Assembly (NCBI GenBank): GCA_029246105.1
Contig: JAQWOA010000006.1
Location: 1 to 64,000 of the forward strand
Length of the DNA: 64,000 nt
Direction: 5' to 3'
Origin: Woeseiaceae bacterium
GTDB lineage: Bacteria > Pseudomonadota > Gammaproteobacteria > Steroidobacterales > Woeseiaceae
The notes under the pieces are model-generated. The model saw nothing but the letters and a program-made list of their open reading frames with translations. It was not told where the DNA came from and made no database searches. How positions within the stretch are numbered: the first letter of the stretch is position 1; each line of letters starts with the position of its first letter. The translations under genes and the position numbers were made by a program. This document shows positions 1 through 8,495 of the stretch, piece by piece.

Positions 1-490
1 AGTCTGTGGCGAGGCCGCCGACAATAACTCTCTTAATACCTTTTTTATGCAGTTGATCCGAGAGATCAGTGTCCTGGAATCCGGAGTAGGCCTCTTTATC
101 TTTGTCTGTTCCTTTGTTAATGATTGTAACGTTATTTGGAAGTGCTAGGTCTTCTGAGAACTGCGCGCCTGTGCTGCCTGCGACACAGTGTTCTGGCCAC
201 GTCCCGCCATTTTCCATAAACGAACAATGATCAGCAGGATGCCAGTCACGAGTCGCATATATTGGTAAACTTTTTGCTTGTGATAGCTTTATACAATTAT
301 TGATCACCGGTATGACCGCATCACCGTCACTTACAGCCAGACTGCCTCCGGGAAGGAAATCGTTCTGGACATCGACGACGATCAGCGCATCATGTTTTCC
401 AAGCATAAGATTTCTCTCTAATGCATACGACGTTAGAATTGGGCTTGCTGATATGGCCACCATTCCTTTTAGCAACTCTCTGCGTTTCAT
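1..490 (-). CDS. pncA: Nicotinamidase (PncA family), 3' end outside window, with Tat-like leader
   Basis: Hydrolyses nicotinamide to nicotinate and ammonia (isochorismatase-like fold). The visible 163 residues carry the catalytic Asp40 in VVDVQNDF, the metal ligands Asp82, His84 and His88 in RDWHPADH, and Lys126 in the INKGTDKD stretch. The reading stops at GGLATD, just before the expected catalytic Cys, so the gene runs off the left edge. The ATG at 488-490 has an AGGAAGG ribosome site and adds a 28-residue leader starting MKRRELLKG, a twin-arginine-like signal. A second ATG at 404-406 (GAGAGA upstream) would give a normal cytoplasmic PncA. The longer start is preferred because the leader resembles that of the Tat lipoprotein at 17174. 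It would feed nicotinate to the operon at 2493-10949. Family assignment is firm; the export claim is inference. Confidence 0.9.
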   Translation of the reverse strand, partial: MKRRELLKGMVAISASPILTSYALERNLMLGKHDALIVVDVQNDFLPGGSLAVSDGDAVIPVINNCIKLSQAKSLPIYATRDWHPADHCSFMENGGTWPEHCVAGSTGAQFSEDLALPNNVTIINKGTDKDKEAYSGFQDTDLSDQLHKKGIKRVIVGGLATD

Positions 491-626
491 AATTTTCCTT
501 CCTGAAGTCGTCCAGAGGACACGGCATATTACCTGATAGTTTTTATTTTTCTTAAGATTACACTCAAAATTGGCTACAGACTAAATTTATACTGAAATTT
601 TGCGAGGTTTTTAGTGGTTGTTGATC

Positions 627-1883
627 CTACTTAACAATCGGCATTTCTTCCCAATTAGTAAGGTATCTTGGCGATCTTAATAGTCTCCTCATTGACCATG
701 TCTTTTTAATTCCTTGCGAAGCAAAAGCAATTTTTCCAACTCCAGAATTATTTATTTTATCTATTGTCGCCATTAATTCTTTACTGTTAATCCTCTTATC
801 CATAAATTTAAATAAATCACCCTGATAAATACCTTCATCATAAAAGTCATTGAGCATCACACCTGCTTTTGTGAAGTTAATATTGGCTTTAAAGATTTGC
901 GTTGTTAGCTGTCTGGCAGCATTCAGAATATCTCTCGTATCATTTGTTGGAGAGGGTAATTTATAACTTCTAAAGCCATGGTATTGCCTGTCCTGTCCTT
1001 GAAAGTAATTGGTTCTCATAAAAACAGAAACCATTTTGCAACATTGATTTTCTTTTCTTAATTTTTCGCATGCGCGTGACGCATAATCACTGACAGCCTC
1101 ACTAATAGAATTCAAGTCATTCACTTTTCTACTGAATGTCCTACTCACAACTATTTGTTTCTTTGTTTTGGGTTGTTGTTCTAGATCTATACAAGAATAT
1201 CCTTTTAGTTCTATGACTGTTCTCTCAAGCACGCTACTGAATTTTCTTTTTATTAATTTAGTATCCATCTCTGCCAGATCAAGAGCAGTCTCTACTCCTA
1301 GACTATTCAGCTTTTTATTAATTTTGCTACCAACGCCCCAAACCTCTCTTACAGGCATCAAGGCCATTAATTTTTTTTGCCTACTTTTATCTGTTAGATC
1401 AACTACACCATTAGCTGCAGGATAATGTTTGGCACCATAGTTGGCCACTTTTGCTAAAGTCTTTGTTGGTCCTATACCAACGCAGACAGGTACCCCAATC
1501 CAGCGATTTATGGTTGCTCGACATTGGCGTCCAAATTCTTCATGGTTCCTTAGGCCTGTAAGGTCTAAGAATGCTTCATCTATACTGTAAACTTCTACTT
1601 TAGGAGCTAAGCATTCTAAGGTTTGCATTACTCTGGATGAGATATCAGCGTATAGCTCATAATTTGAAGAGAAGGCGACACCTCCTTTTTTTAGAAAAGA
1701 TTTTTCTATTTTGAACCATGGTTTACACCTTTTTATTCCTAGTTGTTTAGCTTCTTTTGAAAGGGCAACCACACATCCATCATTATTTGATAAAACAACT
1801 ACAGGCCGCTTTTTGATATCGGGTCTAAATATCCTCTCGCATGAAGCATAAAAACTATTGCAATCAACTAAAGCGAAGGCCAT
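627..1883 (-). CDS. umuC: DNA polymerase V catalytic subunit UmuC
   Basis: Error-prone Y-family polymerase that copies past DNA lesions with processed UmuD. The 418 residues are a normal length. Visible motifs are the N-terminal Asp7 in ALVDCNSFYASCE, the catalytic Asp102-Glu103 in YSIDEAFLDL, the GIGPTKTLAKVAN finger segment, and a QGDLF beta-clamp-binding motif at about 354-358. The gene starts 4 nt after the umuD stop, so the two form one operon under the LexA box at 2335-2354. The operon sits between the nicotinamidase and the nicotinate-type operon, with no obvious functional link to either. Confidence 0.97.
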   Translation of the reverse strand: MAFALVDCNSFYASCERIFRPDIKKRPVVVLSNNDGCVVALSKEAKQLGIKRCKPWFKIEKSFLKKGGVAFSSNYELYADISSRVMQTLECLAPKVEVYSIDEAFLDLTGLRNHEEFGRQCRATINRWIGVPVCVGIGPTKTLAKVANYGAKHYPAANGVVDLTDKSRQKKLMALMPVREVWGVGSKINKKLNSLGVETALDLAEMDTKLIKRKFSSVLERTVIELKGYSCIDLEQQPKTKKQIVVSRTFSRKVNDLNSISEAVSDYASRACEKLRKENQCCKMVSVFMRTNYFQGQDRQYHGFRSYKLPSPTNDTRDILNAARQLTTQIFKANINFTKAGVMLNDFYDEGIYQGDLFKFMDKRINSKELMATIDKINNSGVGKIAFASQGIKKTWSMRRLLRSPRYLTNWEEMPIVK

Positions 1884-1887
1884 GACA

Positions 1888-2316
1888 TTAATAAATGTTT
1901 ATAGAGGCTATCACCGTGCCAGCTATTTCTAGCTCTTCTTCTTGTTTGATTAGTATGGGTGAATATTTTGGGTTTTCGGATATAAGACATATTCTTGGTT
2001 TAAGTAATAATCTTTTGCACGCATATGACCCGTCTATTGATGCTATGACAATTTTGTTATGGCTTGGCTCTATACTCCGATCCACTATCAATATAGCTCC
2101 ATCTCCTATGTGTGCATTAATCATTGAGTCTCCACTTACGCGGACAAAGTACGTAGCAGCAGAATTTTTTATTAAAAATTCATTCAGATCTATCGGTCTT
2201 TCTACGTAATCATCTGCAGGGCTTGGCCAGCCCACTTGAACGGTATTTAAAAAATAGGGGATTTCTAGAGGGGATAAATCCTCCTCTGAGGCGTTGCTCA
2301 GATAGTCAATTTTCAT
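1888..2316 (-). CDS. umuD: DNA polymerase V accessory subunit UmuD (self-cleaving)
   Basis: LexA/UmuD-type S24 self-cleaving protein; RecA filaments trigger cleavage to UmuD', which activates UmuC. The 142 residues hold the catalytic Ser64 in SGDSM and Lys101 in ACKRL, 37 residues apart as in E. coli UmuD (Ser60/Lys97). The expected cleavage bond is Val28-Gly29 in VQVGWPSPADDY, 36 residues before the Ser as in E. coli, but Val replaces the usual Cys or Ala. The SD is weak (CCCTT before the ATG). The promoter overlaps a perfect LexA operator. Confidence 0.96.
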   Translation of the reverse strand: MKIDYLSNASEEDLSPLEIPYFLNTVQVGWPSPADDYVERPIDLNEFLIKNSAATYFVRVSGDSMINAHIGDGAILIVDRSIEPSHNKIVIASIDGSYACKRLLLKPRICLISENPKYSPILIKQEEELEIAGTVIASINIY

Positions 2317-2334
2317 AAGGGTTTTATAAATTTA

Positions 2335-2354
2335 TACTGTATATATATACAGTA
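2335..2354 (-). promoter_or_regulatory. LexA (SOS) box controlling umuDC
   Basis: TACTGTATATATATACAGTA is a perfect 20-bp palindrome identical to the E. coli LexA consensus. It lies 18 bp upstream of the umuD start codon. On the minus strand a TTTACA -35 (2372-2377) is followed after 17 bp by a TACTGT -10 (2349-2354), so the operator covers the -10 region. This predicts tight LexA repression and SOS induction. Confidence 0.96.
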
Positions 2355-2492
2355 TAATTAAAGGATAATTTTGTAAAGCTTTTGGCCCAGAAATGAATAA
2401 AAATTATGGGAATGCACTAAGTGCAAATCTAAAAAAAGTCAGCTGATTAATTCTTGTCTGGATATATGGAATATATGTGGCCTATTTATTGT

Positions 2493-5255
2493 TCAATAGC
2501 CACTCTGCTTTGATTTGATGGCAGCCAACACGCGATCTGGGCTCGCCGGTAGATCGCGGATCACTGCGCCAGTTGCACGCCGGATGGCATTTAGAATTGC
2601 CGGCGCAGTACCGACAAGCACATGCTCACCTAAACCTTTAGCACCGTATGGACCATGTGGGTCTGTTTCTTCGATAAATAATGTTTCGATTTCTGGTACA
2701 TCACCAGCAGTAGGGATCAGGTAATCATGGAGATTATTAGTTTTTCCAGGTACAAATTTTTCCATTAATGCCATCCCAATGCCCTGCGCAACGCCGCCAT
2801 GAACTTGACCCTCAGCTAGTACAGGGTTTATGACTTTCCCAACATCATGGGCGGCAGTGACTTTTATGAGCTTGGTTGTTCCTAGCGCAGTATCTACAGA
2901 TAGTTCAACCATCTGTGCTCCGTAGCCAAATGAAGCATAAGGCTCTCCTTGACCATCCTTGTCGAGGGGCTGCGTTGGAGGATCATATGTTTCTTCGGCT
3001 GTCGCAATGAAGCCATTTTGATCAGCTGGCAAACTATCAAGCTGCAACTTATATGTACTATTTTCTGCAGAGGCAAGCAGTGTATTTCCATTGAGCTGTA
3101 AACGAGCTGATATTGGCGCATTGCAAATTTTGAGTAGTTTATTTCGTAAGACGTTCCCAGCCAGAAATGCTGCTTTGCCTGAAATAAACGTTTGCCTTGA
3201 TGCCGACGTTTTTCCGGCGTCTGCTGTTAAGTCAGTATCGCCATAAACTAAATCGAAACAGTCAATCGAAATACCTATAGCATCGGCGCAAATTTGGCTA
3301 ATAACCGTGTTTGATCCTTGACCAATATCGATCGCCCCTTGAAATAAAATGACACGCCCATCATTTCGCAATGCCACCCGTATAGTTGATGGGTTGGGTA
3401 ATGATGTATTGCCACATCCGTACCATAAGCCGGCAATGCCAACACCAAAACGCATCGGAGTGTTCTGGGCTGATTCGTTACGCATTTCAGCGTTACGAAT
3501 GGCTTGCTGCCATTGTGGTCGCAACGCTTCAAGACACGCAACAATACCAACGCCACTATCAAAGCGTTGTCCTGTTGCTGTTGGCAAACCGTTTACAAGC
3601 GCATTACGAACTCGAAATTCGAGTGGATCAATTTTCAATTTCTCAGCGAGGAGGTCAAACAGTGTTTCCTGTGCAACAGCAGATTGCGGTACACCGAACC
3701 CTCGAAAAGCACCTGATGGAGGGCAATGCGTATGTATTGCAGCAGACTCAGCGCGGTAGTTTTCAATACGATACGGCCCACACGCATGAATTGGCACACG
3801 ATTGGCAACCGTTGGCCCCCAGGATGCATAGGCGCCGGTATTAAATATACCGTCGAACGTCATTGCTACAATTTTGCCATCCTTGCTGGCGCCTATCCTA
3901 GACTGAATACTGGATGGATGGCGCTTCGTCGTTGATAGCATCGATTCGGTACGTGAATACACCATCTTTACTGGCTGTTTCAAATGCCACGCAGCTATCG
4001 CCACAAATGGCTGCAGCGACAGATCTAGTTTTGAGCCAAAACCTCCACCTACTGATGATGGAATGATTCGGACTTGGTCTTCCGAAATATTCATAATCTC
4101 GGCTAAGCTACTTCTATCCATGTATGGCGCCTGCGTGCAGGACCATACTTCAATTCGATCGCCAATTCGCTGCGCGAAGGCCGCTTCGGGTTCAATGTAA
4201 GCATGCTCAATAAATTCAGTTGTGAAAGCGCCCTCCACTACGACGTCGGCGGCTTCGAAACCGGATTGCACGTCACCGCTTTCTACATATCCACCGGTCA
4301 AGCGATTATTCGCACGCCCTTCATGTAGCTGTGGCGCACCTTCATCAGTAGCTTCATTTGCGGTAGTGACGTCCGCCAGCTTTTGCCACGTTATCGGCAG
4401 CTTCGATATATTTAGAGTAACGATGTCATCGGTAGTGCCAACGACAAGTGCTACTGCTTCACCCTCAAACCGTGTTTCGGATTCGGCCAAGACTGGCTGG
4501 TCAACAAATTCCGGAATCACACCAAAGCAATTTCGTCCTAGAACATCCTTGGCTGTGTATACGGCGACCACTTCATCCGTTTTGTTTACATACGCATCGA
4601 GATTCCCGAACGAAAAGGCGGCATGTGGATAAGGACTGCGAATTGCTATTGCATATAAAGCATCGTCTGGCCAGTCATCGGCTGCAAACAGGTCTGAACC
4701 AGCGACTTTTGGCGCTCCATCTAAACGGATGATCGGTTCACCAACTGAGCTTTTGTTCTCAGTAGAATGTGGTGCTGAGTGATTTTCTGGCACGTTCGCA
4801 TTGACGATGGCATGAATAATATTGCGATAACCGGTGCAACGGCAAAGTACTCCGCCAATAGCGTTTTCCGCTTGTTGTTCACTGGGATGCGGTATACGTC
4901 GTAATAATGCCTCAGCTGCAACTATCATGCCGGGCGTGCATATTCCACATTGAGCAGCGCCGTATCGTAGGAAGGATTTTTGCAAATTCCCTTTTGCAAC
5001 ACTGCACCCATTTTGCAAGCCTTCAACGGTTTCAATATTGCAACCATTAGCTTGTTGTAAGGCCATCATGCAGGCACAAATGGGCTTATTGTCGACTAAG
5101 ATTGTGCAGGCGCCACAGTCACCTGCATTGCAGCCAACTTTAGTGCCGGTAAGTCCAAGTTCTTCTCGTAATACTCGCGAAAATCGCGTGCCTGCTTCTG
5201 CGTCAACGCTGATCGATTCGCCGTTAAGCTTAAAATTGATCTTTGAGGCATTCAT
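2493..5255 (-). CDS. Xanthine-dehydrogenase-family hydroxylase, fused [2Fe-2S] + molybdopterin subunit (probable nicotinate 6-hydroxylase)
   Basis: Molybdenum hydroxylase of 920 residues. Residues 1-150 bind two [2Fe-2S] clusters: Cys42, 47, 50, 62 (CNAGDCGAC...C) and Cys103, 106, 138, 140 (CGICTPG, CRCTGY). The rest is the Moco-binding region, with VGGGFGSK, GAFRGFG, GQGSNT and the C-terminal GAKGLGE holding the catalytic Glu. This fused layout resembles Desulfovibrio aldehyde oxidoreductase, but here a separate FAD subunit overlaps the start by 4 bp. Context with enamidase and 6-hydroxynicotinate reductase suggests hydroxylation of nicotinate at C6 rather than of xanthine; that substrate is inference. 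Maturation probably needs XdhC (62170) and molybdate from ModABC (36560). No signal peptide, so cytoplasmic. Confidence 0.88.
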   Translation of the reverse strand: MNASKINFKLNGESISVDAEAGTRFSRVLREELGLTGTKVGCNAGDCGACTILVDNKPICACMMALQQANGCNIETVEGLQNGCSVAKGNLQKSFLRYGAAQCGICTPGMIVAAEALLRRIPHPSEQQAENAIGGVLCRCTGYRNIIHAIVNANVPENHSAPHSTENKSSVGEPIIRLDGAPKVAGSDLFAADDWPDDALYAIAIRSPYPHAAFSFGNLDAYVNKTDEVVAVYTAKDVLGRNCFGVIPEFVDQPVLAESETRFEGEAVALVVGTTDDIVTLNISKLPITWQKLADVTTANEATDEGAPQLHEGRANNRLTGGYVESGDVQSGFEAADVVVEGAFTTEFIEHAYIEPEAAFAQRIGDRIEVWSCTQAPYMDRSSLAEIMNISEDQVRIIPSSVGGGFGSKLDLSLQPFVAIAAWHLKQPVKMVYSRTESMLSTTKRHPSSIQSRIGASKDGKIVAMTFDGIFNTGAYASWGPTVANRVPIHACGPYRIENYRAESAAIHTHCPPSGAFRGFGVPQSAVAQETLFDLLAEKLKIDPLEFRVRNALVNGLPTATGQRFDSGVGIVACLEALRPQWQQAIRNAEMRNESAQNTPMRFGVGIAGLWYGCGNTSLPNPSTIRVALRNDGRVILFQGAIDIGQGSNTVISQICADAIGISIDCFDLVYGDTDLTADAGKTSASRQTFISGKAAFLAGNVLRNKLLKICNAPISARLQLNGNTLLASAENSTYKLQLDSLPADQNGFIATAEETYDPPTQPLDKDGQGEPYASFGYGAQMVELSVDTALGTTKLIKVTAAHDVGKVINPVLAEGQVHGGVAQGIGMALMEKFVPGKTNNLHDYLIPTAGDVPEIETLFIEETDPHGPYGAKGLGEHVLVGTAPAILNAIRRATGAVIRDLPASPDRVLAAIKSKQSGY

Positions 5256-6100
5256 TTAAGGGCATCTACACATGAAAGAATCGCTCGTCGTACTAATTCT
5301 GCTGTGGCCTCTAATCGATACTGACCACTGGAGCGAATATCATCGATCGGCGATAGTGGTTCAAAGAATTTTGCCGCATGCGGTAGGCGACTCATTTGTT
5401 GAAGCTGGCATCCCTTCAGCTTGGCTTCCAGGTCACGTAAGCGACACGCGACCGCTGAACATGATCCAACGCTTATACTGATGTTTTCGATTGAGTTATC
5501 GCTGCTCGGCTCAAGTACCACTGCAACCATGGAAATAGAAATAACCAGATATTTTCGAGAGCCTAGTTTTAAGAATGAACTTACACTTCGTTCGCTAGAC
5601 TTAGGAACCAGCACTGCAGACATTAATTCTGTTTCAGTTAAAGCAGTTTGCCGTGGTCCAGTGATAAAGTCTTTCAAGCCTAAAATTCGTCGACCGTTAG
5701 TTGATGATAACTCCACGCTGGCATTCAATGCCATTAAGGGCGGCACACCATCTGCCGCAGGTGATGCATTACACAAATTGCCAGCAATTGTGCCAGCGTT
5801 CTGAATCTGGATTCCTCCCACTTCGCAGGCCGCTAATTTCAAACAATCAAACGATTTAGGTAAATTTGCAGCCATCACATCAGACCATGTTGAGGATGCT
5901 CCAATTCGCCAGTGATCTCCAACATCTTTAATGCCAACCAAATCTGGAATTGCTGTTACATCGAGAACATTGTCCAAACTATTGTGATCACCCAAGGCTG
6001 CATAGACATCAGTGCCACCGGCAAGCACTTGCCGAGGGCTTTGACCGAGGAGCATGAGTGCCTCATCGAGGTTGTCGGGACGTTCGTAACTTTGCCGCAC
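5252..6100 (-). CDS. FAD-binding subunit of the molybdenum hydroxylase
   Basis: CoxM/CutM/NdhF-type flavoprotein subunit of 282 residues that passes electrons from the [2Fe-2S] clusters to an acceptor such as NAD(P)+. The FAD signatures LAGGTDVYAAL (near 25-35) and AGTIAGNLCNASPAAD (near 105-120) are both present, followed by the usual C-terminal CO-dehydrogenase flavoprotein domain. The start is GTG with AAGGT upstream. It overlaps the Mo subunit by 4 bp (translational coupling) and follows the enamidase stop by 10 bp, so it is mid-operon. Confidence 0.92.
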   Translation of the reverse strand: MRQSYERPDNLDEALMLLGQSPRQVLAGGTDVYAALGDHNSLDNVLDVTAIPDLVGIKDVGDHWRIGASSTWSDVMAANLPKSFDCLKLAACEVGGIQIQNAGTIAGNLCNASPAADGVPPLMALNASVELSSTNGRRILGLKDFITGPRQTALTETELMSAVLVPKSSERSVSSFLKLGSRKYLVISISMVAVVLEPSSDNSIENISISVGSCSAVACRLRDLEAKLKGCQLQQMSRLPHAAKFFEPLSPIDDIRSSGQYRLEATAELVRRAILSCVDALK

Positions 6101-6110
6101 TATTTACCTT

Positions 6111-7304
6111 TTATTTTTCTAAACTCGCTAGCGTTTCAGCGGGGGGTGTATTTCGCGAGCGTTGACAGCGAACAACTCCATCAATAATAACCATACTGAT
6201 GCCGGGTAAATCACCTAGTGCAACACTATCAAGAAGCGTATCACCGGCAGAATGCTGTGCACGATCCATGATGACAAAATCAGCTACACGACCAATTTCA
6301 ATCAAGCCGCAATTAAGTTCTCTGATTCGGGCGGTATTGCCTGTCGCAAAACAGAACACAATCTCAGGCGCTACGTTGCCCATCGAACTAAGCATTGCAA
6401 TTAGCCGTAAAATGCCGAGTGGTTGAACCCCAGAACCCGCTGGTGAGTCTGTTCCTAGACTGATGCGCTCAGCCTGATCGAGTTCTATTGTCGTGCGCAT
6501 AGCATATAGACCAGCTACTTCATTACCGTTGTGTACAATCTCGACAGCTCGCGTACAGGACTCACAAAGGCATCGAATCTGATCAATCGGTAGTGCTGTG
6601 GGTCCACCATTTATGTGTCCGATGACATCGGCATCAGCTTCAAGAACAACATCCGCATCAATAAGACTAGAGCCTGGAATCGAGGGACCGCCAGTGTGGA
6701 TGGTGCTTTTAATGCCATATTTTCTCGCCCAGGCAACCATTTTTTTAGCTTCTTCACCATTTTTGACACTACCCAGTCCTACTTCACCGAGTAATTTTAC
6801 GCCAGCGTCTGCTAGTTCTTTGAAATCATGTTCCTCCATGCCCTGTTCGAGGATTGGAGCTCCAGCATGTACTTTGACACCGCCCGGTCTGTGTCTTGAA
6901 AAAGAGCGTTGTGCAGTAATGGCCAGTGCTTTCAGGCCAACAATATCTTTGGGGCGTCCGGGCAAATGGACTTCACCAGCTGAAATCATTGTCGTAACTC
7001 CGCCATTTAGATAGCTGTCAATCCAATCAATCTGGTTTTGCCGTGGTGTCCAGTCGCCGACCACAGGATGCACATGACTATCAATCAATCCAGGTGCAAC
7101 GCAGGTTCCGTTAGCGTTGACAACTCTGTCAGCATTCTCAGTATCAAGTTCTGAATAGCGACCAATATCAGTGATTACACCATCGACGACGATGATTGTA
7201 TCCGCATCCAAAATTGGTTGTGTCAGATCACCCGATAGTAATAATCCAATACCCCGAATTACAAGCTTGCCTTGTGGATTTGTTTGCCCTTGAAATAACT
7301 CCAC
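6111..7304 (-). CDS. ena: Enamidase (6-oxo-1,4,5,6-tetrahydronicotinate amidohydrolase)
   Basis: Binuclear-metal amidohydrolase, 397 residues. From memory it matches Eubacterium barkeri enamidase along its whole length: GGVTTMISAG, PGRPKD, GEVGLG, HTGGPSIPGSS, HINGGPTA and the C-terminal SRNTPPA are shared. Likely metal ligands are His77 and His79 (DSHVH), Glu174, His203, His230 and Asp286 (GTDSPAG). The known enzyme opens the tetrahydropyridone ring to 2-formylglutarate and ammonia. The GTG start is preceded by GGGAGG. Its place between a Mo hydroxylase and a 6-hydroxynicotinate-reductase-like gene supports the specific assignment over a generic imidazolonepropionase-like hydrolase. Confidence 0.87.
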   Translation of the reverse strand: MELFQGQTNPQGKLVIRGIGLLLSGDLTQPILDADTIIVVDGVITDIGRYSELDTENADRVVNANGTCVAPGLIDSHVHPVVGDWTPRQNQIDWIDSYLNGGVTTMISAGEVHLPGRPKDIVGLKALAITAQRSFSRHRPGGVKVHAGAPILEQGMEEHDFKELADAGVKLLGEVGLGSVKNGEEAKKMVAWARKYGIKSTIHTGGPSIPGSSLIDADVVLEADADVIGHINGGPTALPIDQIRCLCESCTRAVEIVHNGNEVAGLYAMRTTIELDQAERISLGTDSPAGSGVQPLGILRLIAMLSSMGNVAPEIVFCFATGNTARIRELNCGLIEIGRVADFVIMDRAQHSAGDTLLDSVALGDLPGISMVIIDGVVRCQRSRNTPPAETLASLEK

Positions 7305-7332
7305 GCTTTTCTAACCTCCCCTTTGAATTTTT

Positions 7333-7917
7333 CTAGCGAAGCCCATCTTTTCCGATTGCATCCGCTTGCGTTAGTCCGCCAACGCGAGGAAGCGGTCGAC
7401 CGCTGTCCGTCACGGCAACCGCGACCAAAATTTCATTAGATCTAGGACCATCGTTTAGGCTTACTTCCATAGCATCAAAGTGGCTACGAACATGCGCAGC
7501 ATCTTTGTGCCCGAGTGGAATATCAATTGTTGTTCCAACTCCCCCCATTTTTTTTGACGATGGAATGAGTGCAGCACCTTGTTGAACAGCTGAACGCAAT
7601 GGCTTACCAAGGCGAGGATGCAGAATTGCCGCGGCATGTTCTAGCTCTCCATCAACACCAACGATAGCAGCTTTACCGAAGCTCTCAATTTCCGACGGCT
7701 CCACTCCCAATGCAGCAACAGCTCGACTACCGAGGAGGTCCCCTAGCTCTGCACCGATTCGCATCAAAGCCTCGAGGTCTTCGACAAATTTTCCTGCACA
7801 AGGATTCTCGATTACCGCGAACGCTGCTGCCTTTCTCGTCACTGGATTCACCACACAACCCATCTCTTTGCAGGTGTCCTCAACAACAACTAAAATCTTT
7901 CGTATATCCGCATTCAT
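7333..7917 (-). CDS. DUF1185 / 'amino acid synthesis' (AA_synth) family protein, copy 2
   Basis: A 194-residue soluble protein of the PF06684 family, whose reaction I do not know to be established. It is a diverged paralogue of the gene directly upstream. Shared blocks are (A)I-VGV-GELEH, IPSSKK, a G-TIDIPL-H stretch followed by AA-VR-HF, and a C-terminal GLR. The ATG overlaps the upstream stop (ATGA), so the two copies are translationally coupled and may form a hetero-oligomer. Being inside the nicotinate-type operon, it may act on a ring intermediate or on 2-formylglutarate; that is inference. Confidence 0.8.
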   Translation of the reverse strand: MNADIRKILVVVEDTCKEMGCVVNPVTRKAAAFAVIENPCAGKFVEDLEALMRIGAELGDLLGSRAVAALGVEPSEIESFGKAAIVGVDGELEHAAAILHPRLGKPLRSAVQQGAALIPSSKKMGGVGTTIDIPLGHKDAAHVRSHFDAMEVSLNDGPRSNEILVAVAVTDSGRPLPRVGGLTQADAIGKDGLR

Positions 7918-8495
7918 CGTAAACCGTCCTCTCCAATGATATTACTTGCCTGCAAACCACCCATTCGTGCGTGGATGCGAGAGCCGGTCGCCATAGCCAA
8001 GCAAAATACCAATTCGTCTGGTCTGGGCGCATCAGGTACTTGCAGCGGTAATGTATGGAAATGATTTCGTACATACGCAGCATTGGTATGCGCCAGTGGA
8101 ATGTCTATTGTAGCGCCGACCGGCCCAACTTTTTTTGTGGATGGAACAATAGCCCGTGTTTCGCCAAGTACTTGACGCATACCGTAACCACCTGGGGAAT
8201 GCCAGAGTGCACCATGCTCGAGTTCGCCATTAACACCTACAATGCAGCCTTTTCCATATGCCTCGATGTCGTCAGGGCCACAGTTCATCGCTTCTAATAA
8301 CTCATTCGCAAGTTGTAGACCCAGTGGCTCCAAATCTTTCATGGCAGGCTCTAGGATTTCGACATACTGGCCTGCGAAGGGGTTGCTTACTATTCCACAG
8401 ATTCCACCCAAAATTAATGGCTTATCTTTAGGTGGTCCGAATTCATGATTTGAACGATCTAGCGTAATGACGATTTTTCGCACATTAAAATTCAT
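7914..8495 (-). CDS. DUF1185 / 'amino acid synthesis' (AA_synth) family protein, copy 1
   Basis: A 193-residue paralogue of the downstream gene, with the same blocks: KGCIVGVNGELEH, IVPSTKK, GATIDIPLAHTNAAYVRNHF and a terminal EDGLR. Copy 1 has a longer GGYGMRQV segment after the ELEH motif and differs in the N-terminal 50 residues, so the copies have probably specialised. It overlaps the UPF0280 stop by one base (TAATG) and copy 2 by 4 bases. No membrane segment or signal peptide. Function unknown; strong operon linkage implies a shared pathway. Confidence 0.8.
   Translation of the reverse strand: MNFNVRKIVITLDRSNHEFGPPKDKPLILGGICGIVSNPFAGQYVEILEPAMKDLEPLGLQLANELLEAMNCGPDDIEAYGKGCIVGVNGELEHGALWHSPGGYGMRQVLGETRAIVPSTKKVGPVGATIDIPLAHTNAAYVRNHFHTLPLQVPDAPRPDELVFCLAMATGSRIHARMGGLQASNIIGEDGLR

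Noticed and set aside
300-536. Plus-strand open frame opposite pncA
   Set aside because: Antisense shadow of the nicotinamidase; its likeness to the shadow opposite 17174 merely mirrors the shared leader.
627-2316. umuDC as part of a mobile element
   Set aside because: No integrase, att repeats or transposase seen nearby; AT-richness alone is not enough.
2413-2425. TGCAC-TAA-GTGCA hairpin near umuD
   Set aside because: Its T-tract lies on the wrong side for a terminator and no gene ends there.
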